DNA of 64,000 nt from Azadirachta indica (taxonomy: Eukaryota; Streptophyta; Magnoliopsida; Sapindales; Meliaceae), in the NCBI GenBank assembly GCA_022749755.1, contig CM040443.1, forward strand, positions 7,541,191-7,605,190, given 5' to 3'. Below are positions 1-11,890 of the stretch, one piece after another (the first letter of the stretch is position 1; the number at the start of each line of letters is the position of its first letter). The notes beneath the pieces were generated by a model. The model was not told the origin of the DNA and made no database searches. It worked only from the letters and a program-made list of their open reading frames with translations. Position numbers and translations under genes: made by a program.

Positions 1-1362
1 AATCCCAAATGCAGATTTCGCCATCATCCGCACCAGAGGCAAGTAAGTTTGGTGTAATGGCATTAAACTCAAGACCACGAACCTGAGCAGGGAGAAAAAG
101 AAGTAATTTTGTCCTTAATTATTACATGTCTCATGGATGTCAAATGCAAAATCTACCAACCAAACAACAGTAGTTTTTTTTTTTTTTGGAGGAAACAGTA
201 GCTTGCTAAGAAAGGAAACTTACAGGTCCTTTATGCCTTGAAAGATGTGCAACGAGAGGATTTCGCCCAGTTGCCCCAGATCTGAAAACAAAATTCCAAA
301 AGGAAAAAAATTAGGCCTTCACAAGGAAAAAATGTTCTATTCATTTCATCAGCACATATAAGTGGGAAAGCATCCTCACAGTATGCCACATATTAGATCC
401 ATGCATATATACTACCAGTTGTTCCAATTCGGTTCATATGTGTAGACTCAAACTAAGACACAATTATCACAGCCTGAAACTCCATATTAGCAGCATAAAC
501 ATATAATACTAAAATGAACAAGAAATAAGAACAGTGGAAACACAGAAAAGTTGTCCAATCACAGGAAGAAACACGAAGTAAGGAATTCAGCATCAGAAAT
601 TGTTATCTACCAAAAGTTAGAATCATAGTTTTACTCATTCAGCTACTGGACACAATAAATCCCAACAGAACCTGCATTGTGATGACCAGAGAACTCCCCA
701 TTCTAGTTCACAAATGTAAGTAAAAACCAACTCCAATGCAACCACATTACAAATTAAAATTCCTAGATCGATATATACTCATATTTCCAATTCATGGTCA
801 TTTTGCAAATGCAAGAATAAAATCATAGGCCTCTCACATTCCCTTCATCAGCCAAACAAAACCATCACCTACCATCACCAAATTTAACAAAAATCCCCAC
901 AAACTACCAGCGTTTCTAAATAAAACTAATGCCATAATCAGACCGCAAGGTCCAATTACGAATTAAGATCTTTCTGCGCAAAGCTATTTAACGAAAAACC
1001 TAACCAATCCAAACTTCCCAAATTTCACAAAAAAACATAAATTACCGGATCAGAGTAAGAGGGTTCCAAATATCGATACTCCCATCGACGAGTCCACCAG
1101 CGACCAGTCCTAGAGCGAAATCCTCGGAGCCGGATCCATTCTTACCCCAAGCGAGGCGGTTAAACCGCTCGGAGCTGGGCGACTCACCGACCACAGGGAG
1201 ATCACGATCGTCCGACTGGAAATCAAGCTTGAAGATCTCGAGATTCGCTGACGAGCTAAACGAGAGATCAACCGCTCCCGCCATCGTCCCCGCAGCCATG
1301 TACGGAGCGTCCGGCGCCAACGCCACCGACGCCGATCTACTGACCCCCTTTATACACGCCAT
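1..1362 (-). CDS. SEC31B: SEC31-like COPII outer-coat protein, 5' end (partial)
   Basis: N-terminal part of the COPII coat scaffold protein SEC31, which pairs with SEC13 on vesicles leaving the ER. Three exons are visible on the minus strand: 1362-1046, 281-224 and 82-1 (continuing off the window). They join in frame through GT-AG introns (donors at 1045-1044 and 223-222; acceptors ending at 282 and 83). The protein starts [18 protein letters not shown] and runs through [10 protein letters not shown], then [13 protein letters not shown], then [16 protein letters not shown], the first WD40 repeats of the beta-propeller. I chose the Met at 1362 rather than the in-frame Met three codons upstream because plant SEC31 proteins begin MACIKG. 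Intron 1 is about 760 bp. SEC31A and SEC31B cannot be separated on this fragment. Confidence 0.9.
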
Positions 1363-1700
1363 CGCGCTCAAAATTCTCTCTACCTAATGACCAATTTTCG
1401 ATCTGCCGGTAGATAATTGGAGTGGATCTCTAAGAAAGAAACGATTCGTTGTCTGTTTGTGTAAATTATTTTAGGGTTTGGTTTGATTTGATCTGATAAT
1501 GTTAAGAAGAGATAAATGCGTTGTGTAACACTCGACCTATCTATCTTTCTGTCTGTCTCTCTCTCCCCTTTAGTCTCTGTGTATGTGAATTTTAGTTGTT
1601 TTAATTCTACGTTTATGAGGGGAGTAATATTACAATGCGCTTCCACTGGATTTTAACTCGCATTTCTCTGTGTTGTACGTTGAACCAGTGTGCAGGCTAA
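1363..1700 (-). promoter_or_regulatory. SEC31 5' leader/promoter region with telo-box and CT-rich tract
   Basis: The stretch just upstream of the SEC31 start holds TTAGGGTT at 1471-1478, which reads AACCCTAA (a telo-box) on the gene's strand, and a pyrimidine-rich run (TCTGTCTGTCTCTCTC) near 1547-1566. Telo-boxes are common in plant housekeeping promoters. The assignment as leader or promoter is inferred from position; no TATA box is obvious. Confidence 0.4.
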
Positions 1701-1907
1701 TTCTGTACCGAAAGTACAATAGCGTTTAGCTATACAAATTCATTCTAAATTGAATTAAATGACAAACATTATATACTATCTACGTTCTTTTTCTATAAAG
1801 AATAATGCTAATGCTAATATATTTGTTTATTATAATTTATAATAATGGTTTATATACGAAATATGTTATAATTATATTCAGTTAAATATGTTGTATTGTT
1901 CTCATAA

Positions 1908-3471
1908 AAGAAAAAGAACATGCAAGTCCTTAAAATTTGACTTAATAAACTGATTAATTTTAATAATTTTAAAAATATTCACATAAATCCCAATTTATTT
2001 TAAATGACAATTATACTCTTATCACTAATAGTTATTTAACAAAAATTATTATTAAATCTTTAAAATTTAAAAAAATAAAATATATTTATAAAAATACATT
2101 AATAAATAGTATATTAACAACATAATATTTAAATATATTATAAAATTATACATTTTATAAATAATGTATTTTTTTTTTATTATGTTATACATATTAAATA
2201 TATAATATATTTTAACTACACGCAATATAAATTGTAATATACTCATAAGTATTATGTTATAGTATATTTTATTTATATATTAATATTTATTTATGATTTA
2301 TTTTATTTTTTTTTTCAATACTTAATTTATATTGAATTATTAACAAATTTATATTTTAATTATAATATATTAATAAGTAAGGATATTATACTTTACCCCC
2401 CAATTTTATGAAAAGCTAACATACCCTCGGAGTTTTTAAAAAAGACAATATACCTCATGAGGTTACTATTTAATTTTAATTTAACTATTTTACCTCTCAA
2501 ATATTTAAAACATATAAAATAATAATATTTTCTTTATTTTTTTATTTGGTAATAGCTAATATAATTTTATTCTAATATTCAAATTTAAAAATTATATTAA
2601 CATTGTGCCTCTTAATTATTTATTTCTTCTAAATTTATTATCAATTTTATAATTTCTAAAATATATCATATTATTAAAATAATTTACTTTAAAAATTATG
2701 TATAATTAATATTGTCAAAATTATGTATTATTATGTAAACATTTAAGAAATTTTGATAACAAATTTTATGTTTAAAAAATTTTACAATTAATTATATAAT
2801 TTTTAAAACAAATTATTTTAATAATATGATATATTTTAGAAATTATATATAATTAGATATTATAAATATTTGATAATAAATTTTGAAGGAAATAAAAAAT
2901 TAATAGTTGAAATATTATTAAAACTTTTAAATTTAAATATTAGAATAAAATTATATTAGTTATTATAAAATAAATAAATAAAGATAATATAATTATTTTA
3001 TATATTACTTTTAACAATGGATAAGTAAAATAATCAAATTAAAATATAAATAGTAATCTTAGAAGGTAATTTGACTTTTTTTGAAACTTAGGGAGTATAT
3101 TGTCTTTTTCAAAATCCAGAGAGATATATTATTAACTTTTCCCAAAACTGAAGCGGATAAAAATATAATATCTCTAATAACTATTATTTCTATTATTTAT
3201 AAAATATGTACATTTATAATATGTTCATAAATATTGCATTATTAATGTATCATAAAACAATATAGTATTTATTTTATTAATATATTTTTGATAAATATAT
3301 TTTATTTTATTAAATTTTAAAGATTTAATAATAATTTTTGTTAAATAACTATTAGCGGTAGGGATATTATCATTATTTTAAAATAAATTGGGATTTATGT
3401 GGATATTTTTTTAAACTACTGACTAATGAATACATTGTACCAAATCTTAGAGAATTGCATGTCTTTTTTCC
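1908..3471. mobile_element. Long-TIR foldback element, Mutator-like non-autonomous candidate
   Basis: The two ends of this ~1.56-kb AT-rich block are inverted copies of each other over roughly 300 bp. Identical segments include CACATAAATCCCAATTTATT (1980 onward; inverted near 3383-3402) and an adjoining run of about 45 bp starting CTAATAGTTATTTAAC (2024 onward; inverted near 3310-3354). Outer ends read AAGAAAAAGAACATGC and, inverted, GGAAAAAAGACATGC. Flanks carry the 8-bp direct repeat TCTCATAA at 1900-1907 and 3472-3479, and extending one more base gives 8 of 9 matches. No transposase ORF is present. Long TIRs and an 8-9 bp target duplication fit Mutator-like or hAT elements; the family is inferred. 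Confidence 0.7.
2381..3175. mobile_element. Foldback element nested in the long-TIR element (copy A)
   Basis: A second inverted-repeat unit lies between the arms of the larger element. The left end reads GGATATTATACTTTACCCCC and the inverted right end reads GAGATATTATATTTTTATCC. The arms stay alignable for at least 180 bp (about 2381-2560 against 2995-3175), and the central part is also palindromic (ATTAATTATATAATTTT and similar). It has no coding capacity. The same family recurs at 4425-5205. Boundaries are good to about 10 bp, and no convincing target duplication was found. Confidence 0.65.
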
Positions 3472-4424
3472 TCTCATAATAATACCATAATTTCGCGCTT
3501 AAGTTGAAAATAATTTAGTTAATATATTTTATATATCAATTAATATACTAAATAACACTTATTTAATTTAATAATTAACATTCACTATTGCCCCATTCAT
3601 TGTATTATTTACACGTAATCACTACTTAAAATTTATAACCAATTTATGTAATTTATATTATTAAAATTAATTTGTAATCGAATGAATAGTTGATTTATAA
3701 TTCGTTTTCTCTAATACTATTAATTATATTGCAAATTAGTGAATAATGTCGTGTTATAAGATTTTGTTTGTTTATAAAAATCCTCTATCTTTACAAGCAA
3801 CAATGGATTAAATTAAATGGATTATTAGGTATTTAGAAAATTAAACATATATTCAATTTTAATAAAAATATTATTATTTACAAAATTCCTTCAATTAATT
3901 TTAAATTTTTACCGAGTTTAATGAAAATTTGATTATTTTTAACATATTTCCTACTAACTTTAAAAGTTTTAATCTTTATCCATTTTATTGTATTTCTTTT
4001 AAAAAATATCAATTTTGTTAATTTTTTAATTATAAATTTTAACACTTAAATTTGCACTAAAATTATACTATAAATATTTTTAATAACTATAAATTAAATA
4101 ATAACTATTTTTTTTAAAAAAATGTTAAAAAGGAAAGTGTTAAAGAGTATAAGCCAAGCACATAATCTTTTACACTCAGGATCTTAAACAAAATGAAATT
4201 TAGATGAAACGTACGTAAATGATAGAAATTAAATGACCTTAAATTTTACATGAATAGGCAATTAGGTTAAAATTGTCTTCTTACCATGAAGCTTAATAAG
4301 GTTTAGTAAAAACGATTGCATAGGATCTAATCATTAGACGGAAGTCGACAGTTTTGTCAGCCTCTCGAATCAGTCAATGACACATGTATTTAAGATGATC
4401 GTACATTTAGGTCCTTACAATTAA
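3472..4424. other. AT-rich intergenic DNA
   Basis: No ORF of interest and no recognisable gene. The sequence is strongly AT-rich and sits between the two foldback-element blocks. Starts at the right target-site copy (3472-3479) of the long-TIR element. Confidence 0.6.
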
Positions 4425-5205
4425 GAGATATAACACTTTAGTCCTTGAGTTTTAAGAAAAGTAAAATACCCTAAATTTTGAATAAAATCAAAATATCCCC
4501 TCTAGTTAGTATTTATATTTTAATTTAAATATTTTATCCTTTTTTTATTAAAAAATCTAAATATTATATATCTTTACTCTTTTATTTTTTATAATAATTA
4601 ATATAATTTTATTTTAAAATTTAAATTTAAAAGTTATAATAATATTTTTAATCTTTAATTATTTATTTCCTTCTAAATCTATTATTAAATATATATTATT
4701 TAATTATATATTTTTTAAAATACATCATATTGTTAAAATAGTTTATTATAAAAATTATGTATAATTGTGTCAATATTTAAGAAATTTTCACAACAGATTT
4801 TATGTTATAAAAAATTCTACAATTAATTATACATAATTTTTTAAATAAATTATTTTAATTATATGATATATTTTAGAATATATATATAATTAGATATTCT
4901 TTAAATATTTAATTATAAATTTTAAAGAAAAAATAATAAATAATTAAAATATTATTATAGTTTTTAAATTTAAATGTTACAATAAAATTATATTTTATTA
5001 TTATAAAATTAAAAAATAAAGATAACATAATTATTTTATATATTTTTAATAATAAAGGAGTAAAATAGTTAAATTAAAATTTAAATAGTAACTTTAGAAG
5101 GTATCTTAAATTTCTTCAAAATATAAGAAAATACTTTATTTTTTTTAAAATTCAAGAGAATATATTGACTTTTCTTCAAAATTTAAAGGGTAAAGCATAA
5201 TATTT
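4425..5205. mobile_element. Foldback element, second copy of the nested family (copy B)
   Basis: The block begins GAGATATAACACTTTAGTCC and its inverted right end reads AAATATTATGCTTTACCC, both followed by a matching ~150-bp arm. Internal landmarks are shared with copy A at 2381-3175: a TTTAATTTAA..TATTTTA run after a 'TAGTATTTATATTTTAATT'-like stretch on the left, and AAATAGTAACTTTAGAAGGT on the right against AAATAGTAATCTTAGAAGGT in copy A. It is non-coding, and the ends are approximate. Confidence 0.6.
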
Positions 5206-5570
5206 TTAAAATTAAATCAATTAACGAAAGAAAAACCGTTCGTTTCTAATCAATTGAAATTGAGTAACTATCAAACATTTTTAAACAGTTGAAAGCGAAT
5301 TACTTCAAGTTGAAAGAAAATTACTTATTTTAATAAAATTATATTTCAACACAATAAAAATAAATAGTGATTTCAAAATAAAGAAATCTAAATTTTTATG
5401 AATCTTCGCAAGAAATACTACATTTTAGTATGACCTGATAGAAAGAAAACATAAATTTGGCATATTTTTTTATAGCCCGCCATTTACAGATAACAGATAA
5501 CCTCATGCAGACGCTGGCACATATATCTATATCTATATATAAAGTTAGTGTCTTGCGTATTCACTAATAT

Positions 5571-6258
5571 TCATGTGCTTTGCTTTTCAGTCTTCGAATC
5601 GTCACCATTTCTCAACTCAATAGGCGGATTATGCCGGTCGGAAGGAAGCTTGATTTTCCCCAACGAACCGGCAGGAAGAAGCTTAAGATTCTCACAATTG
5701 CATATTTCGATCATAAATCCATCTGGGTCGTTGAAAAACAGCTGATCGATTGCGGTTGCGCTTTCGTCGTCTTCCACCGTTCTCTTCATATACTTCACGT
5801 CCAACTCCTTCAGTCTCTTCTCAATCGCCTCCATGTCTTCACACTGCACCACACAGTTCGATCAAACGATTGAACTAATATTAATTTCAAATAAGTTTAT
5901 ATACTGAGAAATGGCAGGTTACCTGGAAAGAAATATGGTTGTCCATGGGATCTAAGTTGTCTTTATCGGGCAACAGCTTTTCTTCGTCCTTGGACTGCAC
6001 CAAGTGGATTTCGACGCCGTAGTTGAACAACCATGCACCGTCGAAATCAAAAGCCGGCGGTCTTTCGATCAAGACAAATCCGAGAACTTTGGTGTAGAAA
6101 TCTATTGACTCCTTCACGTTTCTGCAGAGTCTTGAAACGTGATTCAGTGCCATTAGAGGAAGTTCATCTCCTAATCTTTTGTTTCCTTCCTTTTTCTCGT
6201 CTGCCTTCTCTTTGTTTCCTCTCGTTTCTCCATTAGTATTCTGTTTGTTGTTCTCCAT
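5571..6258 (-). CDS. Glyoxalase-I-like (VOC superfamily) protein
   Basis: Two exons, 6258-5923 and 5843-5571, joined by a GT-AG intron of 79 bp, give 202 aa. Residues 1-30 are hydrophilic and Lys/Glu-rich. The VOC fold follows with LNHVSRLCRNVKESIDFYTK (His at residue 40), FDGAWLFNYGVEIHLVQ, DNHISFQ and DQLFFNDPDGFMIEICNCE. The His/Glu positions of the VOC metal site are kept. It belongs to the plant lactoylglutathione lyase / glyoxalase I-like group related to Arabidopsis At1g15380 and At1g80160. Members are annotated for methylglyoxal detoxification, but glyoxalase activity is not established for all of them. TATATAAA on the gene strand at 6320-6313 lies 55 bp before the start. It is divergent from the methyltransferase gene at 7004. 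Confidence 0.88.
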
Positions 6259-6725
6259 TGTTCGATTGTGCTACAGTTTTTCCGGGAGGTGTTCGGGTAA
6301 TGACTACGTAAATTTATATAAGGAGAGGATTTTGTAACTCGAGAAACCCATCAATGCGGCGGAGTGCACGTGGAGGAACGGAGATGGAAGAGGACACGTG
6401 GCGGAATGCATGAACTGCTTTTACGTGAGAGTCTTCGGAAGAGACGCCTATCTTTTGTCTCGTTGATGACTAGGTAACATTTTCTGTAGATGCATCCATT
6501 TTAAGGTCTGTCCGCCAAGCCAATAGTCTAACCACAAAGAATTTTTTACGAAGAAAAAACATTATAAACAATCTCATTTTAAAACAGTTTCTAAAACAAA
6601 ATAATTGATAATTTGAGATGGAAAAAGTAAAAATTTGATAAATTTTTATTTTCGTTATTAAATTTGTTGGTAACTTTTATTGGGATCAGTACTTTTATCC
6701 CAGAGTGACTTATTGGCCATTATCC

Positions 6726-6756
<31 letters not shown>

Positions 6757-7003
6757 GAAAACTTGAGGTCATGTATTTCAGTTGACTTCATAGTGGATGT
6801 AGTGCTCAACAAGCAGCGACAACAACCTCCATCTACAGAATCCAGACCCACCACCAAACCCACGCACCCACGCACACGCGCGCATACAGAAAGATCACAG
6901 GATCGCCACTCACTTCTTCTTGTTCGACTTCTGTTCTCTTCTCTACCTCCTCTGTAGCTTTCGGCTCCAAACCAAACACCAGAACCAAACCAAACGAAAC
7001 GAA
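6259..7003. promoter_or_regulatory. Bidirectional promoter with paired G-boxes
   Basis: This 745-bp interval separates two divergent starts (6258 minus, 7004 plus). It holds a TATA box for the minus gene (TATATAAA, 6320-6313) and two CACGTG G-boxes at 6367-6372 and 6395-6400. The second sits in ACACGTGGC, an ABRE-type context bound by ABA-responsive bZIP factors in other plants. A (TA)n tract occupies 6726-6751. The leader of the plus gene contains a CCACCACCAAACCCACGCACCC-like C/A-rich stretch around 6845-6875. Activity is inferred from motifs alone. Confidence 0.5.
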
Positions 7004-9784
7004 ATGAACGTGTACCGCGACGTGTCCACCTGCAACACCTACAATTACGGCGACGCGCTCTACTGGGACGCGCGCTACGTGCAGGAGGCCGGCTCCTTCG
7101 ACTGGTACCAGCGTTATGCTGCTCTTCGTCCCTTTGTTCGCAAGTATATTCCAACATCTTCTCGCGTTCTCATGGTCGGCTGTGGCAATGCCCGTAATTT
7201 CTCTCCTTCCCCGTGCCCGTTGATTCAATTCAATTATTTCAATTACTTCTTTTGGTTTTGGCAATATTTGTTAATTTTTTCTCTCAATTGCTTTTGGTCG
7301 CTAAGAAAGTGCGAGGAAATGGAAAGAAATTGGAGTTTGGTTGTGATTAGGATTTAGTGAATAGAATTATGGAAATTCTAGGGTTCAAGATACAATCTCG
7401 ATTATTGATGGTGTAAATATTTTATGTTTTTCTCCATATTTCTTGATAAATCTGCTAATGGAAAATTCTTTAAATTTGTATTAGTGATGTCAGAGGACAT
7501 GGTGAAGGATGGATATGAAGACATAATGAACATTGATATTTCTGCAGTCGCCATTGACATGATGAGAAGAAAATATGAGTATATGCCTCAGCTAAAATGT
7601 ATCCTGTTTGAAGATACTTAGTCACTATTGCCTCTTTTGAATTATTTATTTTGTTTTTTCCTGAGTGACGGTCACTATTCTGTCTCTGTTTTCTTTGTCA
7701 ATCTCAATAGACATGCAAATGGATGTTAGAGATATGAACTTCTTCCCAGACGAGTCTTTTGATAGTGTCGTTGACAAAGGTATCACTCTACTTATAGTAA
7801 GTTTTGTTAAAAGTTGAGAACTTTGATATTAAGTTAGTTCTTTATATGTCGGTGATACTCTGATGTTGCGGCTGAATATGCACTGGTGGCTTACTGATCT
7901 ACAATCTAGGAACTCTTGATTCTTTGATGGTATGATGCATATTCATGTCTTCTTATGCTCATTATTTAGCAACTTCAAGTTTTTGCCCCTACCTAGATAA
8001 GGATTTAGTATGTTTAACCTTTTTTTTTTCTTGTGCTTATAATTTTTAGTGTGGCTCCGATGCTCCAATTAGTGCTACTCGGATGCTGGGCGAAGTGAGC
8101 AGGTTATAGACTTAATTACCTGAAGTTGTAACTCTGATGATCTTGATATGTACTGTTGTAACCATTTGATATTTAACTTTTCTTTGACCTAGAATTAGAT
8201 CAAGTGTTTGCGCTAATCCATTCTTGATTTCATTAAAGCATGTGCTGAGAAGGGGCTCTGTTCTCTCAGACTTCGGCATATCTGTATTTATGTTTGCCTT
8301 CAGTTGCTATATTTTTATCACTAAGTTTTGTTGTTTCTTCTCCTGTAGGCTTCTTAAGCCTGGAGGCATATATATGTTGGTAATGATAATCCTAAAGACT
8401 TAGCTCTTTTTTTTTTTTTCAGTAATTTTTCATTACTTTATTGAAATTGTTCAAAATAGATGATATGTTTTTAATTTGCCATCAACAGATAACTTATGGT
8501 GATCCTAAAGCAAGGATGGTTCATTTGACCCGGATGGTTTACAGTTGGAAAATTGAACTGTACATAATACGTAAGCTCTCTTTTCCTTTGTTTCTTTTAG
8601 CTGTACTATTTTTCTTCACTTTCCCATTCATAAGAATTTTTTTGGTTACCTGTGTATGCACTCTTTTTAGAACTTTTAGATAATAGAAGAAAAATGTATC
8701 TGCTTAACAGTGGGTAGAAAAATAAGGTCTGTTAGAAAGATTTTCTTATATTCTGGGGGCCCAGCCTTTCTTTCTTTCAACTAAATAATTGGTGGGGGGG
8801 AGACCAATTCTTGATGTATTCATCATATTGCTCTCACTTTACTAAACCTTTTTTTTTTTTTTTCCATCTATCAGCTAGCCTGAGGCACGATGTAACATTA
8901 TTCATATGAATTGAATTCTGTTTTATTGCTATCTTTACAGTGGAACAGAGCCGAGATAAATGTATCTGCTTGATATATGTCTATGTTCATATCTTATTTC
9001 AAAGTGCTTCTGGTTTGTTAATCTCATCTGGAAGTGTGGTTTAAGAGGTTATAATATCTTTTGGGCTGATGGAAGCACCTATGAGATCCGTCACCATACA
9101 ATGTTGTGGATCTGGTGGATCAACCCAGGCAGCCACTCTTTTCTTGAATGTAAATGGGCGGGCAGAGACCAGTTTTGTGTTTTTGTCTAAGTAAATTGCA
9201 AAGATTGGAGAGCCCAGTCCCGACTATCATGCACTTGGGATCAGATCTTCGTTTTAATTCTCAGTTTGCAACTTTATTTTCTATCGTGAATCTTCGTTGG
9301 TTTCACCCATGGGATAGATATTAGACATCATTTTCATGAAGGCTCTTGCCATTCCATGGAAAATATGTAGGAGAAGGATATGAAGGTTTTGTCATTGAGG
9401 AACTGTAAGTGTTCCAGATAGCGCTTGGTTTCCACTGATTGGCAGATATGTTAAGATTGCCTTCCTTTGTTGCATTAGCTTTTTGTGACTATCTATTTAC
9501 ATGGTAAAGTTTCATTGCAACTTGCTAGAAAGGAATTATAGTTAATGATTTGATACCCTTTTTGTTGTTCATTTGCAGCTAGACCAGGATTTGAAAAGCC
9601 TGGAGGTTGTAGTTCTTCTATTAAATCATATCTGGAACCTGTTCCAATTACCGACAAGGGCCTACTTCCAGCAGATTTTGTTTTGGAAGATCCAGATTCT
9701 CACTTTATATATGTGTGTAAAAAGACGGAGGAGACAGATATAAATAATATACCCAGTTATCCATTGGCAGCTGATATTTTATAG
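7004..9784 (+). CDS. METTL13/EEF1A-KMT4-like SAM-dependent methyltransferase
   Basis: Eight exons: 7004-7193, 7485-7598, 7711-7779, 7910-7929, 8050-8102, 8349-8379, 8489-8570 and 9579-9784. They sum to 765 nt (254 aa) with every junction in frame. The N-terminus reads MNVYRDVSTCNTYNYGDALY and SAM-binding motif I is VLMVGCGNA. The following segments MQMDVRDMNFFPDESFD, VDKGTLDSLMCGSDA and LLKPGGIYMLITYGDPKARM complete a class I methyltransferase fold. The C-terminus has LLPADFVLEDPDSHFIYVCK. Arabidopsis At3g17365 is a close match by memory. Human relatives methylate lysines of translation elongation factor eEF1A; the plant substrate is not known from sequence. Exon 4 is only 20 nt. Intron 7 is about 1 kb and contains unrelated open frames. 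Confidence 0.9.
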
Positions 9785-11223
9785 GAACAAGTTCCATTGA
9801 AGTGCCCAGGGGGCTCTGCTTACAGGCTTAATCATGCATTATTATGATCTGTACTACCATTAATCTCACTTGTAGAACCAGGATTAGTATTAGGCATTCT
9901 TACAGTGTTTTTGTAACATAAGATTCTATTTTTATGATTTGATTTTTTCGGTTAGCTTTTGGATTTGAAAAATAAAAATGAACAAAACGGTGATCCCCAT
10001 GAGCGAAACATTAGTGAAGTAAACTTGGGTTATAGACGTTCCATGTTGTGTGTGATTGTTGCAGTTTATTTTGGTTGAGTTTAACATGTAAATCAATATG
10101 GTAAATCCTTGGAATTGATTATTAAAAGTTTCCAAGGGCTGGGATGTTAATAATATTTTGTTTCTCCTAAGTTTTATTACTTTGTTTAGGTAGTTGATGA
10201 TGCGATGCTGTTTGTGTGTATAATGTATATTTTAAGGCACTCTTGAAATGTAAGCGCGCTGTTTTCTCATTTTTCAATAATATTCTATATTGCAAAATAT
10301 CCCTGAACGACAGAAAAAGAATTAAGAGAAATAAAACAAAATATATTTTTCGACAGGGGATCAAGGATTAACGTGTGCTAGAATGTAGCCGCCGCTCCGC
10401 TTGCCAATAATTTTTTTTTTTTTTTTAATTTTTTTGAAAATACTATGTGCATAAAGTTATATGAATGTAAATTAACCTTGTTACGAAACTCCAAATCTTT
10501 TATATCATATATTAAATTTTATTAGTTGAATTAATGACCGTTTAATTAATCAACATTTAGGTTTCTAATGAACAATTATTTTCCCTTTTGGGCTGATTTT
10601 TGTCCTGAAATTTTCCTCTCAACTCAGAATCAACCACAAAACTAATTTTCTTCCTTCTGTGGAAGTTTAAGAACCTCCGTAAACCTTATTTCTCTTCAGG
10701 AGCTACATCTACATTTTCCGCCGGGTCCTTCTGCCCATTATTAGCAATCTATAATTGATGACTCTGAAAAAAGCAAATGAGAATCATACATATGAAAAAA
10801 ATTAAAATTCTTTCCTTATATATCAATACCCACTCTTCATCGTACCCTCATCTCATCTGGATAGTGAACTCAATCCTCAGTCGTCACCAACGCTAAATGT
10901 AGAAAGCGTAGCCATAGGTGTAGGAAAATGATAAAATTGCTATCCTAGAAATTGTTCTTAGCATGAAAACTCTTTTCGTTCAGTTTTAATCCCAATTATC
11001 TATACACCTTTCATCGGAATCTACGAATTTATTACAGTTTTAAAAAAATGGGAAAATTCGCTGTACGCACAGTCAGCACCATGAATGGATATAAAACCTG
11101 ATCCCCAGTATTCACTCTCATATCTTGAGTATTGAGGAATGTTTTACAAATCTCGAGTACTTATTCCAGGTTCTGAGGAATAGTGTCTGGTGTCCCATTT
11201 GTTAAAGACTTACATACAAGAAG
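9785..11223. other. Intergenic region
   Basis: The 3' flank of the methyltransferase gene followed by AT-rich DNA. Poly-T at 10410-10426. Open frames on the minus strand (9932-10364) have no recognisable protein features. The last 100 bp grade into the first HAK relic. Confidence 0.5.
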
Positions 11224-11890
11224 AGCAAGATCAGCTCCAAGGAAGAAAGAAACAACTTTCGACGTCGGAAAACTTCGGCAGATATGACTCCTGGCTCCTT
11301 GGATATTGAATCCGGCAGAGTTTCTGGTTATCCTGACGGTAACCTAAACGTATGCTTTCATTAACTTACGTTTTCTTAATATTTTCATATCAAACATGAG
11401 ACACTCACCAATTAATATTTTCTTCTGTTTTTGAGCAGGTTATGAAGCGGTCGATGATTTTGCAACTAGCATTTCAAAGTATCGGCAAGTCGCCGCTCTA
11501 TGTTTTCTCCGGCACTTTTCCTAATGGAATCAACAATGCCGATGATGTTCTGGGCGTGCTTAATTAATTTCTTTGATATTATATACACTCAACGTTCATT
11601 CATTCCTCTGATCAAGTTCCATCAAACGCTAACGGTGACGGTAAGATGAAAATTACTGTTTTTTCTGGTATAATATTTTATTCTTTTAATTTCTGAGAGA
11701 AATAAAAAAAAAAAAACTTTTTTTTTTCTTTTTTGAAGAAATTCAGTTTACTTACAGAGTTAAACACATGATTCTGTGTACTCATTGATTTGCCGATATG
11801 GGAACACGGTGTTGATCCCCAATCAACTAGCTGAGAACTGCAATGTTTCCAATTTGCATATTGATCACTCATCATCCGCCAAGCATTAAA
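11224..11890 (+). pseudogene. HAK5-like potassium transporter, truncated pseudogene
   Basis: Relic of the first three exons of a group-I HAK/KUP/KT potassium transporter. Exon 1 remnants read SLDIESGRVSGYPDG. Exon 2 (11439-11640) reads [16 protein letters not shown], then KSPLYVFSGTFPNGINNADD, then DVLGVLN followed by a TAA stop at about 11564 and a degraded 3' part. An exon 3 remnant near 11770-11870 reads LICRYGNTVLIPNQLAENCN. Relative to the tandem copy at 14415, exon 2 has lost 21 nt encoding VVYGDIG, the family's signature before SPLY. All exons past exon 3 are absent. There are also small indels in exon 1. It cannot encode a transporter. Confidence 0.85.

Noticed and set aside
6720..7264. 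Minus-strand frames of 143-145 codons, Arg/Glu- and Val-rich
   Set aside because: They overlap the first exon and leader of the methyltransferase gene on the other strand; composition reflects the GC-richer exon and no homology is recognised.
8571..9578. Open frames inside methyltransferase intron 7
   Set aside because: The flanking exons join in frame across this interval to give the conserved family sequence, and the internal frames have no homology.
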